Shown: positions 20,315 through 29,703 of the stretch, piece by piece
How positions within the stretch are numbered: the stretch's first letter is position 1
Layout of the letters: each line of letters starts with the position of its first letter
Notes under the pieces: generated by a model
Told to the model about the DNA's origin: nothing
The model's input: the letters and a program-made list of their open reading frames with translations, nothing else
Databases searched by the model: none
Position numbers and translations under genes: made by a program
From: Sulfuracidifex metallicus DSM 6482 = JCM 9184
GTDB lineage: Archaea; Thermoproteota; Thermoprotei_A; Sulfolobales; Sulfolobaceae
Length of the DNA stretch: 64,000 nucleotides
Direction of reading: 5' to 3'
NCBI GenBank assembly: GCA_032834875.1
Contig: CP135238.1
Location: 1,370,011-1,434,010 of the forward strand

Positions 20315-21370
20315 CTAAGGAATAACTTCTGTAGAATCCTGAACTGGATCGTAAATCAAATCCTCTTTGCTTAACACTCCGCCCTCTATTAGTTTCTCTA
20401 TTTCAGGAATTTTGGATATAACTAGTCTTAAGTATCGCTTATTTACAGAATCTACAACTTGGAAACCATCATCGCCCCAATATCTTTCGTTAGATGCATA
20501 TAAACATCTCCCTCCACAATATTTATTTAAATCACAAGACTTACAGTAGTCAGGCAGAGGATCCTCCAATAGCCTGAAACCATTAACACTTCCTAACTCT
20601 GCCCATTTCTCCCTCACTGCTATGGGGCAGGAGAGAATTCTTCCCTCTGGAGTCACGGTAATTGAAGAGTATCCTGCTCCGCAAGGAGAACCCCTATAAC
20701 CACCAGTGAAGTGAGCGCTAATAACTCCCAGAAATGGTATTATTTTAACTACCTTACCCTCCTTCAGATTCTCCATAAAGAAGTCCATTAATTTAGTTAG
20801 ACCAGGGAGATAAGAATTCTCAGCCCAGTTCTCAAAATCCCACCTTTCAGACCATATTACATTAAGTTGCCAGTGAATCTTATCGAAAACTCTCAGATTT
20901 ATTAAATGCATTACCTCTTCATAGATATCTGAATCCTTAGTAACTGCCATTCTCGCTATTGTTTCTATGCCCATCGATTTCAAATATTCAGCGTTCTTTA
21001 TTACAGCTCTGAAGACACCTTTTCCTCTATGCTTGTCCGTTATATCTTCTCTTCCATCAACAGAAAGCAAGGCTACGTTCATCCTTTTCCAATAACTTTC
21101 TGGAAGCAATCTAACTGCAGTTCCGTTAGTTTGTATACCCCATCTGGACGCTCTCACTGTATCCATTACCTTCATTATAAACTTTGGGTTCATCAATGGT
21201 TCTCCACCGTAAAATATTATAGTAGGTGATTTATCATTCTTTTCAATTACTTGCTTGAGTTGCAAAACATTGTACTTGCTTTGCCAAGATACCACGTCCT
21301 TAGGAAATGAACCTCCACAATAATCACAGATAAGATTACATTTGCCCGTAGTCATTACTAACCAAAGCAT
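20315..21370 (-). CDS. Radical SAM protein with SPASM-type C-terminal domain
   Basis: This 351-residue enzyme starts with the radical SAM cluster motif Cys11-x3-Cys15-x2-Cys18 (KCNLICDYC). The C-terminal third carries extra cysteines in SPASM order: [17 protein letters not shown] and [17 protein letters not shown], which bind further Fe-S clusters. The beginning matches the pattern of the putative peptide-modifying AF1577-like group. SPASM enzymes modify peptides or act as anaerobic sulfatase maturases. No precursor peptide or sulfatase gene is adjacent, so the substrate is open. It is transcribed alone and diverges from the next gene. Confidence 0.85.
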   Translation of the reverse strand: MLWLVMTTGKCNLICDYCGGSFPKDVVSWQSKYNVLQLKQVIEKNDKSPTIIFYGGEPLMNPKFIMKVMDTVRASRWGIQTNGTAVRLLPESYWKRMNVALLSVDGREDITDKHRGKGVFRAVIKNAEYLKSMGIETIARMAVTKDSDIYEEVMHLINLRVFDKIHWQLNVIWSERWDFENWAENSYLPGLTKLMDFFMENLKEGKVVKIIPFLGVISAHFTGGYRGSPCGAGYSSITVTPEGRILSCPIAVREKWAELGSVNGFRLLEDPLPDYCKSCDLNKYCGGRCLYASNERYWGDDGFQVVDSVNKRYLRLVISKIPEIEKLIEGGVLSKEDLIYDPVQDSTEVIP

Positions 21371-21444
21371 CGCATTGACCCAAAATATTTCCCATTAAAA
21401 AAGATATGCTTATATGTTAGCAAAGGTATTAACAATAATTAGGA

Positions 21445-21861
21445 TTGAAGTCCATATCCCCCAAACTAATTGCAATCGTTGGCTTGATGGTAATATTGAT
21501 TACTATAATGATAAGTGACTTTACTCTTAGCTCTTATATCTTCACTCAGAATGTAACTATATCGCCTTATTCCACTTATAGCACAACGTTAGGTAGTAGC
21601 ACCTTGATTAACATAAAGTTCACCAACCCTCTAAACGTAACCTATTATGGAGGCCCTGTGTTTGACCTAAAGACGGAAAAAGTTGCATCAGCTACTGCGG
21701 TAGTAGTTGCAAATAACTATTCATATACTCAAGACATACAGGAACAGGAAATAGTTATCCCTCCTTACATAGCTTATGAATATATGTCGATGAGTATAGG
21801 TATACTTCTCTTAGTAGTTGGGATAATAGCTTCTCTATTAAAGAAAATTAACAAATTGTAA
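21445..21861 (+). CDS. Small membrane protein with external beta domain
   Basis: The 138-residue protein has an N-terminal membrane helix (residues 8-27), about 80 residues of Ser/Thr/Asn-rich external sequence, and a second helix (IGILLLVVGIIASLL) near the C-terminus. The start is a TTG at 21445; a TATA-like GCTTATAT near 21410 gives a fitting leaderless start, and the next ATG would cut off the membrane helix. No family recognised. It converges with the next gene, overlapping by 24 bp. Confidence 0.5.
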   Translation: MKSISPKLIAIVGLMVILITIMISDFTLSSYIFTQNVTISPYSTYSTTLGSSTLINIKFTNPLNVTYYGGPVFDLKTEKVASATAVVVANNYSYTQDIQEQEIVIPPYIAYEYMSMSIGILLLVVGIIASLLKKINKL

Positions 21862-22425
21862 AGAAGTCTTAAGTGCTATGTCTTCCTGCTCTTCCCTTAT
21901 TTTATAGTATAGCTTTAATGCATAAGCTATCTTAGAGAAATATTCGCTTAGGCTATTACTCGTTAATGGTCTCTTAATAGAGACGGAAACATAAGTCAAA
22001 TCTTCGTTTTCCTTAAAGCGCACTCCCTTCTGGGAGATTACATCGTTAACTAACGATAACCCTACAATTTCCTGTAGATCTAGGTCTAGGGAAGTGGTGA
22101 TCTCATTTTCAGTCACATGTAAAGTTATAGAGTCCTTGAAGTTACCTGGCTTCATTAGAGATTCTCTAAATCTATCAAGATTATCTAACTTCTCTGAAAG
22201 AGACATAACTATATCGTTATCTTGAGATAAAATAGGATATATCAAAATAGCATAATTTCCAAACTCCCTCATCATATAACCATTCTTAGTCTTAATCCAG
22301 TCTCCATCGTTTTCTATCTGATACTTTGTTATACTTTCATGAAAAGCGTATGGGTTAAAGTATATTTCAATAGTTATATTTTGAGATGACTGTCTATTTA
22401 TCATTTTTAAGAACCTCTTCCGCAT
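21838..22425 (-). CDS. Hypothetical protein paired with a cupin gene
   Basis: This 195-residue soluble alpha-beta protein has no recognised motif. It has a basic N-terminus (MRKRFLKM) and a C-terminal helix (SEYFSKIAYALKLYYKIREEQED). It overlaps the upstream cupin gene by 19 bp, so the two are probably translated from one mRNA, which is the only hint of function. Confidence 0.55.
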   Translation of the reverse strand: MRKRFLKMINRQSSQNITIEIYFNPYAFHESITKYQIENDGDWIKTKNGYMMREFGNYAILIYPILSQDNDIVMSLSEKLDNLDRFRESLMKPGNFKDSITLHVTENEITTSLDLDLQEIVGLSLVNDVISQKGVRFKENEDLTYVSVSIKRPLTSNSLSEYFSKIAYALKLYYKIREEQEDIALKTSLQFVNFL

Positions 22426-22796
22426 TTTTCTGCAATCTTTATGTTCATATCATCCTCGTAAGAGATTATACAGAGGAAAATTACATCGTCTTTACCTACA
22501 TTTACAAGTTCGTGCGGGACAAACTTATTTATAAAAATGAAGTTTCCTGGTTCTAACATATAGCTTTCATCTGCCACTTTAACCTTGACCTTACCTTGCA
22601 ATATGAATAAGGTCTCTACGTACTTATGATTATGGCATGATATTATACCATCAGGTTTCATAGTAAACCTTCTAAGGGCATAACTTTCACACCCTTGATC
22701 CTTAGTCACAAGCCATTGTATGAAGGTATCTTTGCTCTGCCCTATCTTCACTAGATCAGACTTCACTGAATTAACTTCGCCTTTGAAGAAATCCAT
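22407..22796 (-). CDS. Cupin-domain protein
   Basis: This 129-residue protein is a single cupin barrel. Motif 1 is SCHNHKYVETLFILQGKVKV, with the HxH and downstream Glu that normally bind a divalent metal, and motif 2 is PGNFIFINKFVPHELVNVG with the last His ligand. Such small cupins are dioxygenases, isomerases or sensors; the reaction cannot be told. It is first in a two-gene operon with an unknown protein that overlaps it by 19 bp. Confidence 0.8.
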   Translation of the reverse strand: MDFFKGEVNSVKSDLVKIGQSKDTFIQWLVTKDQGCESYALRRFTMKPDGIISCHNHKYVETLFILQGKVKVKVADESYMLEPGNFIFINKFVPHELVNVGKDDVIFLCIISYEDDMNIKIAEKCGRGS

Positions 22797-22897
22797 GGCT
22801 ACTAATCTCTAAACATACATTACTTAAAAAGATTCAGAATCTGCCAACGCCCATTTCATTAAATCAAATGGGTAGAACGTCATCATTCGTACTCTCC

Positions 22898-23947
22898 TTA
22901 ATTCCTTAGAATATATCTTTTTCCCCTCCAAACTACTTCCCTCTTGTTCCAATTGTATATTAATAGAAATAATGCATACTGAATCGCAAATAAAGTCATT
23001 AAGGAAGGAATTATAGATAACTTCCCATATTTTCTTCCTCTAATTATATTCTTAATTATCCAAAATAAATACGGTGTTATGAGAATGGGATCAACGGGGG
23101 AAAGAATTAGAAATATCAGAAATATGAATCCAGCCAGTAAATATGCAGTTGCACCCTTTGGTGAATACTTTCGTATTGTAATCAGTTGTCTTGAGGACCA
23201 CCTTATAAGATCCTTTTCGTCGTAAATGTTTAGAGGCATCGCGTCCATTAGAAAACCTATCCTTCCACCTTTCCTTTTAATTATTCTTGTCATTGTGCAA
23301 TCGTCACACCATTCTCTTGACAGCTCGTCCATGACTTCAGCTCTGAGTATTAAATCTCTTTTAAATGCCATCGAACCTCCCCACAAAAACCTATTCTTTT
23401 CAGAGAATTGAGATTCGAATCCTAAAGTCCAGAATCCAGCTCTAACTAAATTCTTTATTGAAAGATGTGTTGGCTTAGGCCATGGATATGTTGTGGTTGC
23501 GTCAAATTTGTCTAGAGCAGAAACCATCTTCCTCAACCAAAGTTTATCGTAGCGAGTATCGGAATCTGCGAAGACTATCACTTCTCCATCGCTGGACGCC
23601 AAACCAGATAATTGAGCTCTGATCTTCCCGCTGCAAAGTTCGCACCTATAGTTTGAGATTATAACTTTAACACCTATTTTTTTCAATTTTTCCACTAGAT
23701 TAGGTTCAGAATCCGGATCTACTACGTAAACTACTTGATAGTCTGGATAATCCTGTTGAAGCAGAGACTTTACATTTTCCTCCATACATTCATCAATTCC
23801 TCTAACTGGAACTATTACAGATGCCCTTGGAGTCATGTTTATTTCATTAAATTTTAATTCCTTTTCCTTTAAAATTTGCATAAATATGAGCATATCTGTA
23901 ATTATAGCTAAAATTGTTAGAAAAGTTAGTAAATAAGTTAACAGCAT
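22898..23947 (-). CDS. Membrane-bound GT2-family glycosyltransferase
   Basis: This 349-residue protein has an N-terminal membrane helix, a GT-A domain starting ASVIVPVRG, and C-terminal membrane helices. The metal-binding DxD appears as ADSDTRYD, a GGSMAFKRDLI segment follows, and the catalytic acid is in REWCDDCTM. RWSSRQ near residue 255 resembles the Q/RxxRW motif of processive and GT21-like enzymes. It probably transfers a sugar from a nucleotide sugar to a lipid. Its start touches the stop of the alpha-solenoid gene at base 23947, so the two are coupled. Confidence 0.82.
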   Translation of the reverse strand: MLLTYLLTFLTILAIITDMLIFMQILKEKELKFNEINMTPRASVIVPVRGIDECMEENVKSLLQQDYPDYQVVYVVDPDSEPNLVEKLKKIGVKVIISNYRCELCSGKIRAQLSGLASSDGEVIVFADSDTRYDKLWLRKMVSALDKFDATTTYPWPKPTHLSIKNLVRAGFWTLGFESQFSEKNRFLWGGSMAFKRDLILRAEVMDELSREWCDDCTMTRIIKRKGGRIGFLMDAMPLNIYDEKDLIRWSSRQLITIRKYSPKGATAYLLAGFIFLIFLILSPVDPILITPYLFWIIKNIIRGRKYGKLSIIPSLMTLFAIQYALFLLIYNWNKREVVWRGKRYILRN

Positions 23948-24666
23948 CAGTTTTCACTGCTATTAAGTATTCCGAGTTTGGTCATAATATCAAGAAAGTC
24001 GCTAGCGTATTTTTCATAAATTTTGCTTAAGTCGTCGAAGTAATCGCTCTTAAGTAATTGCACTAGGTATTCCCTGACTTCCAAAAAGTCCTCTGGATTA
24101 GCTATTCCATCTTTCACCAAATCTGAAGCAGTCAACCAAGAGTTGAATCTCAAGTGCATGTCGTCAGATTTTAACAAGACTAGAATATTCTTTACATAAG
24201 GTTTCAACAAGGACTTCTCTATTACATCATCTTTAACTAGATTCCTTGCTAAGGCCCATGCGTCTATCTGATCAGCGTTCTGCAATCTTAGGAAATTAAA
24301 GAACAAGTCTAACTTGTCGCTCAAATCGGAAGGATTAAGAATTCCCTTAGATATCATTTCTTCTCCTACCCACCAGTTATCCAATTGGGGCTTCGTCACT
24401 AGTTCTACAATTCTATTTCTAAGTCTCTCATTTATTTCAAGTATTCCATAATGTATTAATTTATCTAATAGCTTAAATGCGTGGAGTGCAACTGTCTCAT
24501 CTTCATTATAAAGAAGAAACTCAAAGTTTCCCAAGAGGGATTCTATTTCCTTCTTTGTTAATATGCCGTTATCAATTAAATAATCTATTTTGTTCCATCC
24601 ATCTAACCTATCATATAAATTTTCGCTCTTTAGTAAGTTAATGTAGAAATCCTTTGACGCCGACAT
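23947..24666 (-). CDS. Alpha-solenoid (HEAT/ARM-like) repeat protein
   Basis: This 239-residue protein is built from about six helical repeats of 35-40 residues with recurring features: a leucine-rich helix, a 'DxxxNGIL' or 'KDGIANPED' turn, and 'LLKS(D/E)' at the repeat boundary. Such solenoids bind other proteins. The stop touches the start of the GT2 gene, so it may be an accessory factor for glycosylation, but that is inference from position. Confidence 0.6.
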   Translation of the reverse strand: MSASKDFYINLLKSENLYDRLDGWNKIDYLIDNGILTKKEIESLLGNFEFLLYNEDETVALHAFKLLDKLIHYGILEINERLRNRIVELVTKPQLDNWWVGEEMISKGILNPSDLSDKLDLFFNFLRLQNADQIDAWALARNLVKDDVIEKSLLKPYVKNILVLLKSDDMHLRFNSWLTASDLVKDGIANPEDFLEVREYLVQLLKSDYFDDLSKIYEKYASDFLDIMTKLGILNSSEN

Positions 24667-24809
24667 AACTATAATATGACTGCGTCCCTTAAATCGTTTC
24701 GGCTAAACTTTGGATAGACTATAAAGCAATTTAAATTATATAAAAAAGTAGATAAATATTCCTAATCATTAATAACATTATAATTTTATTAATTCTTATT
24801 TCTTTAGGC

Positions 24810-25466
24810 TTACTCTACCCATTTTTCTAAAGACTTAACTATGTCACTGTATTCCTCTAATAGTACATTTAGACTCCTAAGTTTAATGAGGAACTCGTCC
24901 TTATCTTCTATGAAATTTTGGCAATCATCAGATGTCATGAAAGAAGATTTAGATCCGTCGAAGTAGACTTTAGCCTTTAGACACCCGTCCTTACCTATTT
25001 CTATCTCTGCATAGGTTTTACTTTCGAAAGTTGCAGATTCCTTGGAAAACTCCTTACCAAAGGATATTTTAACCTGCCTTATATCGAAGCCTAAGTACCT
25101 TTCTGGTTCTACGTTACAACTCCCCGTAAAGTCGTCTACAAGTTTCTTAACTAACTTAACCGGAACTCCATAGTAATTTCCAACTACAGATATTCCTTCG
25201 TTTATATCCGATGAAGCATCCTGAAGCAGCCTTGTAAGTTCTTGTTTACTTTCCTCACCTTTAGTAACCTTTAAATTATGCATATCAAATAGCCTATAAC
25301 CGTCAAACGTAACCCTTATACCATTAGAGAACAGAAAAACTGACATTTTATCATCATTTTTTTTAATTTCTAAGATAAACTTGCCGGTATTACAATTGAA
25401 AATTAAAGTCTTTCCGTCACAATAAAATGAAAAGCTAGTTTCGGTAACCCATGACAAGCAATTCAC
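24810..25466 (-). CDS. Hypothetical protein in SDR/TenA-like operon
   Basis: This 218-residue protein is rich in beta-strands with alternating charged and aromatic residues in its first half, and has a C-terminal helical tail. It has no signal peptide, membrane helix or recognised motif. The start overlaps the TenA-like stop by 4 bp (ATGA type), so it is the last gene of an operon with DUF255, SDR and TenA-like proteins. Confidence 0.55.
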   Translation of the reverse strand: MNCLSWVTETSFSFYCDGKTLIFNCNTGKFILEIKKNDDKMSVFLFSNGIRVTFDGYRLFDMHNLKVTKGEESKQELTRLLQDASSDINEGISVVGNYYGVPVKLVKKLVDDFTGSCNVEPERYLGFDIRQVKISFGKEFSKESATFESKTYAEIEIGKDGCLKAKVYFDGSKSSFMTSDDCQNFIEDKDEFLIKLRSLNVLLEEYSDIVKSLEKWVE

Positions 25467-26101
25467 CTAAAGAGAGTAGGATCCATTTTCAGGGCAGAAT
25501 CCCAGAAGAGCGTTTCCAATATTACGCTATTCTGAAATAATGACTCTAAATAATCATTAAGTTTTATAGAGTTTAACTCATCTATTATCAGTTTAACCCT
25601 TTCTCCGTACTCTGCAGAGGCATAGAAGGAAGCCCATTCTCTATATAATTCTATTTTCGTATCTTTAGCAATATTTCCTATTTCGTAATATCCAACCATA
25701 CATGGTGTCCAAGCAAAGACGAACTCCTCCCAAGTTCTAGATGACAATAGAAGATGCCTAGTGTAGGCAAAGTTAACTAATGAAAATCTAGAGTCTTCTA
25801 TTTCGGTTTCAGTTATCCCTATACTCTTGATTAACTTTTCATGAACCTCCCTTCCTCTATCCTTGGAACTAAGGATTTTCATGAGAAATGTATTAACCTT
25901 ATCATCTATGGAGTTGCCTGCTGCCCTAGCTAAAGCCTTCATCATTTCCTTTACGTATTTAGAATCCTGTATGAGATAATACTTGAATGATTCCTTGCTT
26001 AACGTTCCTTCCCTTAGTTCATTTACGAACTTATGGTTAACGTAACTATCCCAAATTTCTTTGTATTTGTCTTTAAGATGTGAAAAGTTATCCGATTTCA
26101 T
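25463..26101 (-). CDS. TenA/thiaminase II-like protein
   Basis: About 212 residues form an all-helical TenA fold. Family features are FKYYLIQDSKYVKEM, ARAAG, WTPCMVGYYEIG with the catalytic-type Cys, WASFYASAEY and LETLFWDSAL. TenA proteins hydrolyse thiamin breakdown products, or in archaea oxidise haem-like or unknown ligands. An upstream in-frame start at 26149 exists, but the ATG at 26101 gives a 4-bp ATGA overlap with the SDR gene and fits family length. Substrate uncertain; no other thiamin gene is near. Confidence 0.75.
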   Translation of the reverse strand: MKSDNFSHLKDKYKEIWDSYVNHKFVNELREGTLSKESFKYYLIQDSKYVKEMMKALARAAGNSIDDKVNTFLMKILSSKDRGREVHEKLIKSIGITETEIEDSRFSLVNFAYTRHLLLSSRTWEEFVFAWTPCMVGYYEIGNIAKDTKIELYREWASFYASAEYGERVKLIIDELNSIKLNDYLESLFQNSVILETLFWDSALKMDPTLFR

Positions 26102-26820
26102 TTCAAGAACGCACCTCCATCTACTGGGATAACTACTCCGTTTATCCAACTAGCTCTTTCGCTAAGCAAGAGCGACATTACGCTAGCGAAGTCTTCTGGA
26201 GGCGCTTTCCAATCTCCTAGCTTCCTCATGGATTTCCAATTTCTACCTACCTGAAAGTTTCCATCAATTACGCTCGGTGCTATTCCTATAACTCTTATTC
26301 CCTTATCCAATAGTGAAGAAGCAATAACTTCTACAGCCTTCGCTACCCCGGCTTTAGCTATGCCATAGGATAGCTGATTAGGTAGTGCATTCCTTATCCC
26401 TCTCATGGCGGAAACCATCATTATGGTAGAACCCTCATGAAGAAACTTGACTCCACTTGATATTATTTTAATAGGAGTTTTAATCTGAGAATTTATCATT
26501 AGATCAAGTCCCTTAGGGTCGTATATGTTATCCTCAACATAACCTCCTATTGTAATCACTAGATCATCAATTCCTCCTAATGATTTCTTACATTCTTGAA
26601 AGAAATCTTCAATTTCTTTTTCGTTATCCATTGAGCCAACAAACGTTTCTATTTTACCATATTTAGCAAGTGTATTCTTAATCTTTTCCAATTTACTAGC
26701 ATTTCTTGAATTTATTATGACATGAGCACCGTCTTTCAGTAGAAAATACGCCAATGCGTACCCTAGTCCTTCACTTACACCAATTACCCCTACTCTTCTT
26801 TCAAGTAAAAGTTCCCCCAT
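26098..26820 (-). CDS. Short-chain dehydrogenase/reductase
   Basis: This 240-residue NAD(P)-dependent oxidoreductase has the cofactor motif Gly14-x3-Gly18-x-Gly20, and the catalytic residues Ser137, Tyr152 and Lys156 (SYGIAKAG). The C-terminal LLSERASWINGVVIPVDGGAF segment is typical for FabG-like members. Substrate unknown. It starts 12 bp after the DUF255 gene and overlaps the TenA-like gene by 4 bp, so it belongs to a four-gene operon. Confidence 0.88.
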   Translation of the reverse strand: MGELLLERRVGVIGVSEGLGYALAYFLLKDGAHVIINSRNASKLEKIKNTLAKYGKIETFVGSMDNEKEIEDFFQECKKSLGGIDDLVITIGGYVEDNIYDPKGLDLMINSQIKTPIKIISSGVKFLHEGSTIMMVSAMRGIRNALPNQLSYGIAKAGVAKAVEVIASSLLDKGIRVIGIAPSVIDGNFQVGRNWKSMRKLGDWKAPPEDFASVMSLLLSERASWINGVVIPVDGGAFLK

Positions 26821-26832
26821 AATTAAATTACC

Positions 26833-28728
26833 TTAAAGCTTAGTTTTAAGGAGCTGTTTAATTGATGCTTGATCTGTAACTGGTTGACTGCAGGATTTTC
26901 CTATACACACAAACGCTCTGCTGGATCCTCTCTTAACGTCAAACATTGCCCTCACATATGACGGTAAATGGTCCCTTTCAGAATCAAGAACTCTCTCCAC
27001 TATTTTCAATGGATAGAATGAAAGTAGTGCTACCCTATGAAGCTGATCCGCTAAACTATCTCCTTCATCAACGATTACCACATGAGATAAAGCTCCCTTT
27101 TGTAATATGAAGTTCGTATCTATCAAGCCAGCGTAAAATGATGGGGAACCTGCGAACTTCACTTCCTCAGTCTTGAGATCCGCTCCTTCTAAAATAGACA
27201 TTTTAGCAATTAGCCTTGATATAAGCGATGCAGAACTCTCGTTGGGAGAATCTAAAGGATAGGGTTTAGAGCTCCTAATTTTCTCTCTGATCGCTGAAGA
27301 TATATCTCTGGCATAGTCAAGAAATTCTCGTTCTGATGAAATTTCAAATGCTGATATGTCTGCTAGTGCTACTGATGCCATGTCCTCAAGTGAGGGTTCC
27401 TCATTTCCAGTTATCCTTCTGTGAGGAGAAGATCTTACTTTCCTTAAAATCTTCAACGGTAAATCATAGGAATTTCCCAATAAAGTTGAAGTATATAGCA
27501 TAGCTTCAGACATTCTAGCGTTGGGATGAGTGTAGTCGTTTATATCCTTAAATGGCGGATTACGCTCTTTTCTACACTCCAGCAGTTTTTCCCTTATAGA
27601 ATTCAGCTTAGATAGAGCTTTATCTTTTCCCATAATCTGAATCAATTTTTCGTTCTCTAAATCTCGCAGTAGAATTTTCCTTCCCTCTACTTCCTCAGAT
27701 TTCGAGATTCCAAATATCTTCTTTCCTAAATCAAAATCTTCGGCTAGGCACCTTTCCATTTCCTCTAAAGTCCAAGTATAATAATAGCCTTCTATTCCGT
27801 CACTATCAGCATCTAGGCTATTGGCAAAGGTCTCTCCCATGTCCATCTCTCTCTTCACGAAAGCGTAAGTTCTCTCCAACGCGTCTTTAACGTCCACGTC
27901 GTTAGTCGCCTCATAGAGCTTAACAAGAGATAACATGATTTCTGCGTTATCTATTAACAATTTTTCAAAATGAGGAATTTTCCATTCTCTATCTACGGTA
28001 TACCTATGATAACCTCCTCCAACTTGATCGAAGATTGCACCGTTATACATCTTCTTAGCTGTAAACAAGCTAACCTTCTTTCCCACATCATCTCCGGAAA
28101 TTGCAGTGTAATCTAACATTAAGGTATCAACTAAAGGATGAGGAAACTTAGAAGAGTTGCCCAGTCCTCCATATTCTAGATCGTACTCTCCTATAATTTG
28201 AATAATAGTATCAGATAACTCTAGATTTTCCCCTCCAAAACTGATTGTGGATGGATCGAAAGCCGATCTCTCAATCTCATCCCTTTTATTTTTCCAAACC
28301 TCTGCTATGTTTTTTAATAATCTTTTGAACCCAATTCTACCATACATATCATCTGGAGGAAAATATGTACCTCCGAAGAAGACCTTGCCTGAGGGTGTCA
28401 TGAACACAGTTAGCGGCCATCCGCTTTCTCCAGTAATTGCAAAAACTGCATTCTGAAGTTCCCTATCTAAATCTGGCATCTCGTCCCTATCTACCTTTAC
28501 CGGAATGAAATCTTCATTGACAAGCCTGGCCACGCCTTCGTTTGAATAAGTCTCCCTATCCATAACGTGGCACCAATGACACCAAACTGCACCAACGTCT
28601 ATGAGGATTGGCTTATCTTCACGTTTAGCTTCCTCTAAAACTTGAGGAGACCATTCCCTCCAAATTATCGGTTGCTCAGCAGCTTCCCTCAAAAAGGCGC
28701 TTTTAGCTTTAGATAAGTTGTTAACCAT
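26833..28728 (-). CDS. DUF255/YyaL thioredoxin-domain protein
   Basis: This 631-residue protein belongs to the YyaL/SPATA20 family: an N-terminal thioredoxin-like domain (to about 165) with Cys50-His-Trp-Cys53 in WCHWCHVM, TGESGWPLTVFMTP and FFGGTYFPP, followed by an (alpha/alpha)6 barrel like glycosidases and N-acylglucosamine epimerases. The length is full. Its biochemical role is unknown in all organisms. It is first in an operon with SDR, TenA-like and unknown proteins, which suggests a small-molecule redox pathway. Confidence 0.9.
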   Translation of the reverse strand: MVNNLSKAKSAFLREAAEQPIIWREWSPQVLEEAKREDKPILIDVGAVWCHWCHVMDRETYSNEGVARLVNEDFIPVKVDRDEMPDLDRELQNAVFAITGESGWPLTVFMTPSGKVFFGGTYFPPDDMYGRIGFKRLLKNIAEVWKNKRDEIERSAFDPSTISFGGENLELSDTIIQIIGEYDLEYGGLGNSSKFPHPLVDTLMLDYTAISGDDVGKKVSLFTAKKMYNGAIFDQVGGGYHRYTVDREWKIPHFEKLLIDNAEIMLSLVKLYEATNDVDVKDALERTYAFVKREMDMGETFANSLDADSDGIEGYYYTWTLEEMERCLAEDFDLGKKIFGISKSEEVEGRKILLRDLENEKLIQIMGKDKALSKLNSIREKLLECRKERNPPFKDINDYTHPNARMSEAMLYTSTLLGNSYDLPLKILRKVRSSPHRRITGNEEPSLEDMASVALADISAFEISSEREFLDYARDISSAIREKIRSSKPYPLDSPNESSASLISRLIAKMSILEGADLKTEEVKFAGSPSFYAGLIDTNFILQKGALSHVVIVDEGDSLADQLHRVALLSFYPLKIVERVLDSERDHLPSYVRAMFDVKRGSSRAFVCIGKSCSQPVTDQASIKQLLKTKL

Positions 28729-28828
28729 ATGAAGATTCAGTTTTAAAACATAAAAGATGTTTCATTAATAGTTCAAGTTTTACGAAATAATATGAAAATA
28801 AATTTATAATATTATATTACATTTTTGA

Positions 28829-29506
28829 TTATATGTCTTCAGATTTCCTTTTCTCATACCTTTGCAATAGGTATATCCCTAACAAAAGCAGACCCAGAGC
28901 AGCATTAATTAATAAATTGGATCCTCCACTAAATCCCGTTGATGGATCTTTCTTGAAATCTAGAGTTAGGGTCTCATTCTGAGATATAAAACACCATATT
29001 TCGTTAGATTCGAATCCGTTCGACCAGTTTGATACATATCCAGACTTAGGATCTGCGTTCAGCTTTATGAGAGAGAAGTCTGGCAATATAATTGTACTTC
29101 CGTTCTTCACTTTTATGATAGATCCGTTCTGAAACGTTATTGAAACGTTACCCATACCCCTATAAATCACTTTGAGCGATACCATGATAGGTCTCAAGGT
29201 CACTGTTACGTTATAACTTTGACCTCCATTTACAGTGAAGGTAGCAGTTCCCTGACTCTTAATTCCGTTGACCTCTATACATGGGCTTTCAGTAGTACTT
29301 AACGCTTGTACTGTCACCACAGAACCAACTGGTATGTTAATTGAGGTGTTGTGGGATATTACGACAACATTATTGTAATATGAAATCGTGATGCTCGAGC
29401 CGTTATATAGGGTAAAATTTACATTACTTAAGTTCGAATCTGCAATAACATTATGAAACATAGATAGAGCAACGATTACTGAGAGCAGTAGAAACCATTT
29501 AGCCAT
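28829..29506 (-). CDS. Secreted, membrane-anchored surface protein
   Basis: The 225-residue protein has a signal peptide (1-22), a beta-type ectodomain rich in Asn, Ser, Thr and sequons, and a C-terminal membrane helix (LINAALGLLLLGIYLLQRY) with a charged tail. Short motifs such as WSNGFESNE and YRGMGNVSI suggest Ig-like repeats resembling internalin- or fibronectin-like beta sandwiches. No enzyme motif. It is monocistronic. Confidence 0.55.
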   Translation of the reverse strand: MAKWFLLLSVIVALSMFHNVIADSNLSNVNFTLYNGSSITISYYNNVVVISHNTSINIPVGSVVTVQALSTTESPCIEVNGIKSQGTATFTVNGGQSYNVTVTLRPIMVSLKVIYRGMGNVSITFQNGSIIKVKNGSTIILPDFSLIKLNADPKSGYVSNWSNGFESNEIWCFISQNETLTLDFKKDPSTGFSGGSNLLINAALGLLLLGIYLLQRYEKRKSEDI

Positions 29507-29589
29507 GATGAGGATAGGAAATTTTGAACGCTGTCAGATTACCGTAAGTGATCCAAATTCTTAACCTTAAATACGTTTTCGCTAATGAA

Positions 29590-29648
29590 TATACGATGGA
29601 GAACCCAACCTTACCTGATAAGTGATGAGGGGTTGTTTACCTGACTGT
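29590..29648 (+). ncRNA. C/D box sRNA candidate upstream of TGT-like gene
   Basis: The order and spacing of an archaeal C/D guide RNA are present: a degenerate C box (ACGATGG, 29593-29599), about 15 nt, D' box CTGA (29615-29618), 3-nt spacer, perfect C' box GTGATGA (29622-29628), 12-nt guide and D box CTGA (29641-29644). A TATA-like CCTTAAATAC (29565-29574) lies about 25 bp before the C box. Predicted targets are 5'-GUAAACAACCCC (D guide) and 5'-GUAAGGUUGGG (D' guide). These two targets share a 5-base complement (GGUUG/CAACC), as if they were two sides of one helix. Confidence 0.55.
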
Positions 29649-29663
29649 TTATGTGTATTATCT

Positions 29664-29682
29664 TGGTATAACATATAATCAG
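29664..29682 (+). promoter_or_regulatory. TATA region of the TGT-like gene
   Basis: The AT-rich element around TATAACATATAATC is centred about 30 bp before the ATG at 29704. It lies after the C/D sRNA candidate, so the protein cassette has its own promoter. Confidence 0.4.
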
Positions 29683-29703
29683 TATTACCATTTCATTAGT
29701 TGA

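Noticed and set aside
23401-23430. tRNA T-loop-like string GATTCGAATCC
   Set aside because: It lies inside the GT2 coding sequence and no cloverleaf can be drawn around it.
26102-26149. Upstream start for the TenA-like gene
   Set aside because: It would overlap the SDR gene by 52 bp, while the ATG at 26101 gives the usual ATGA coupling and family length.
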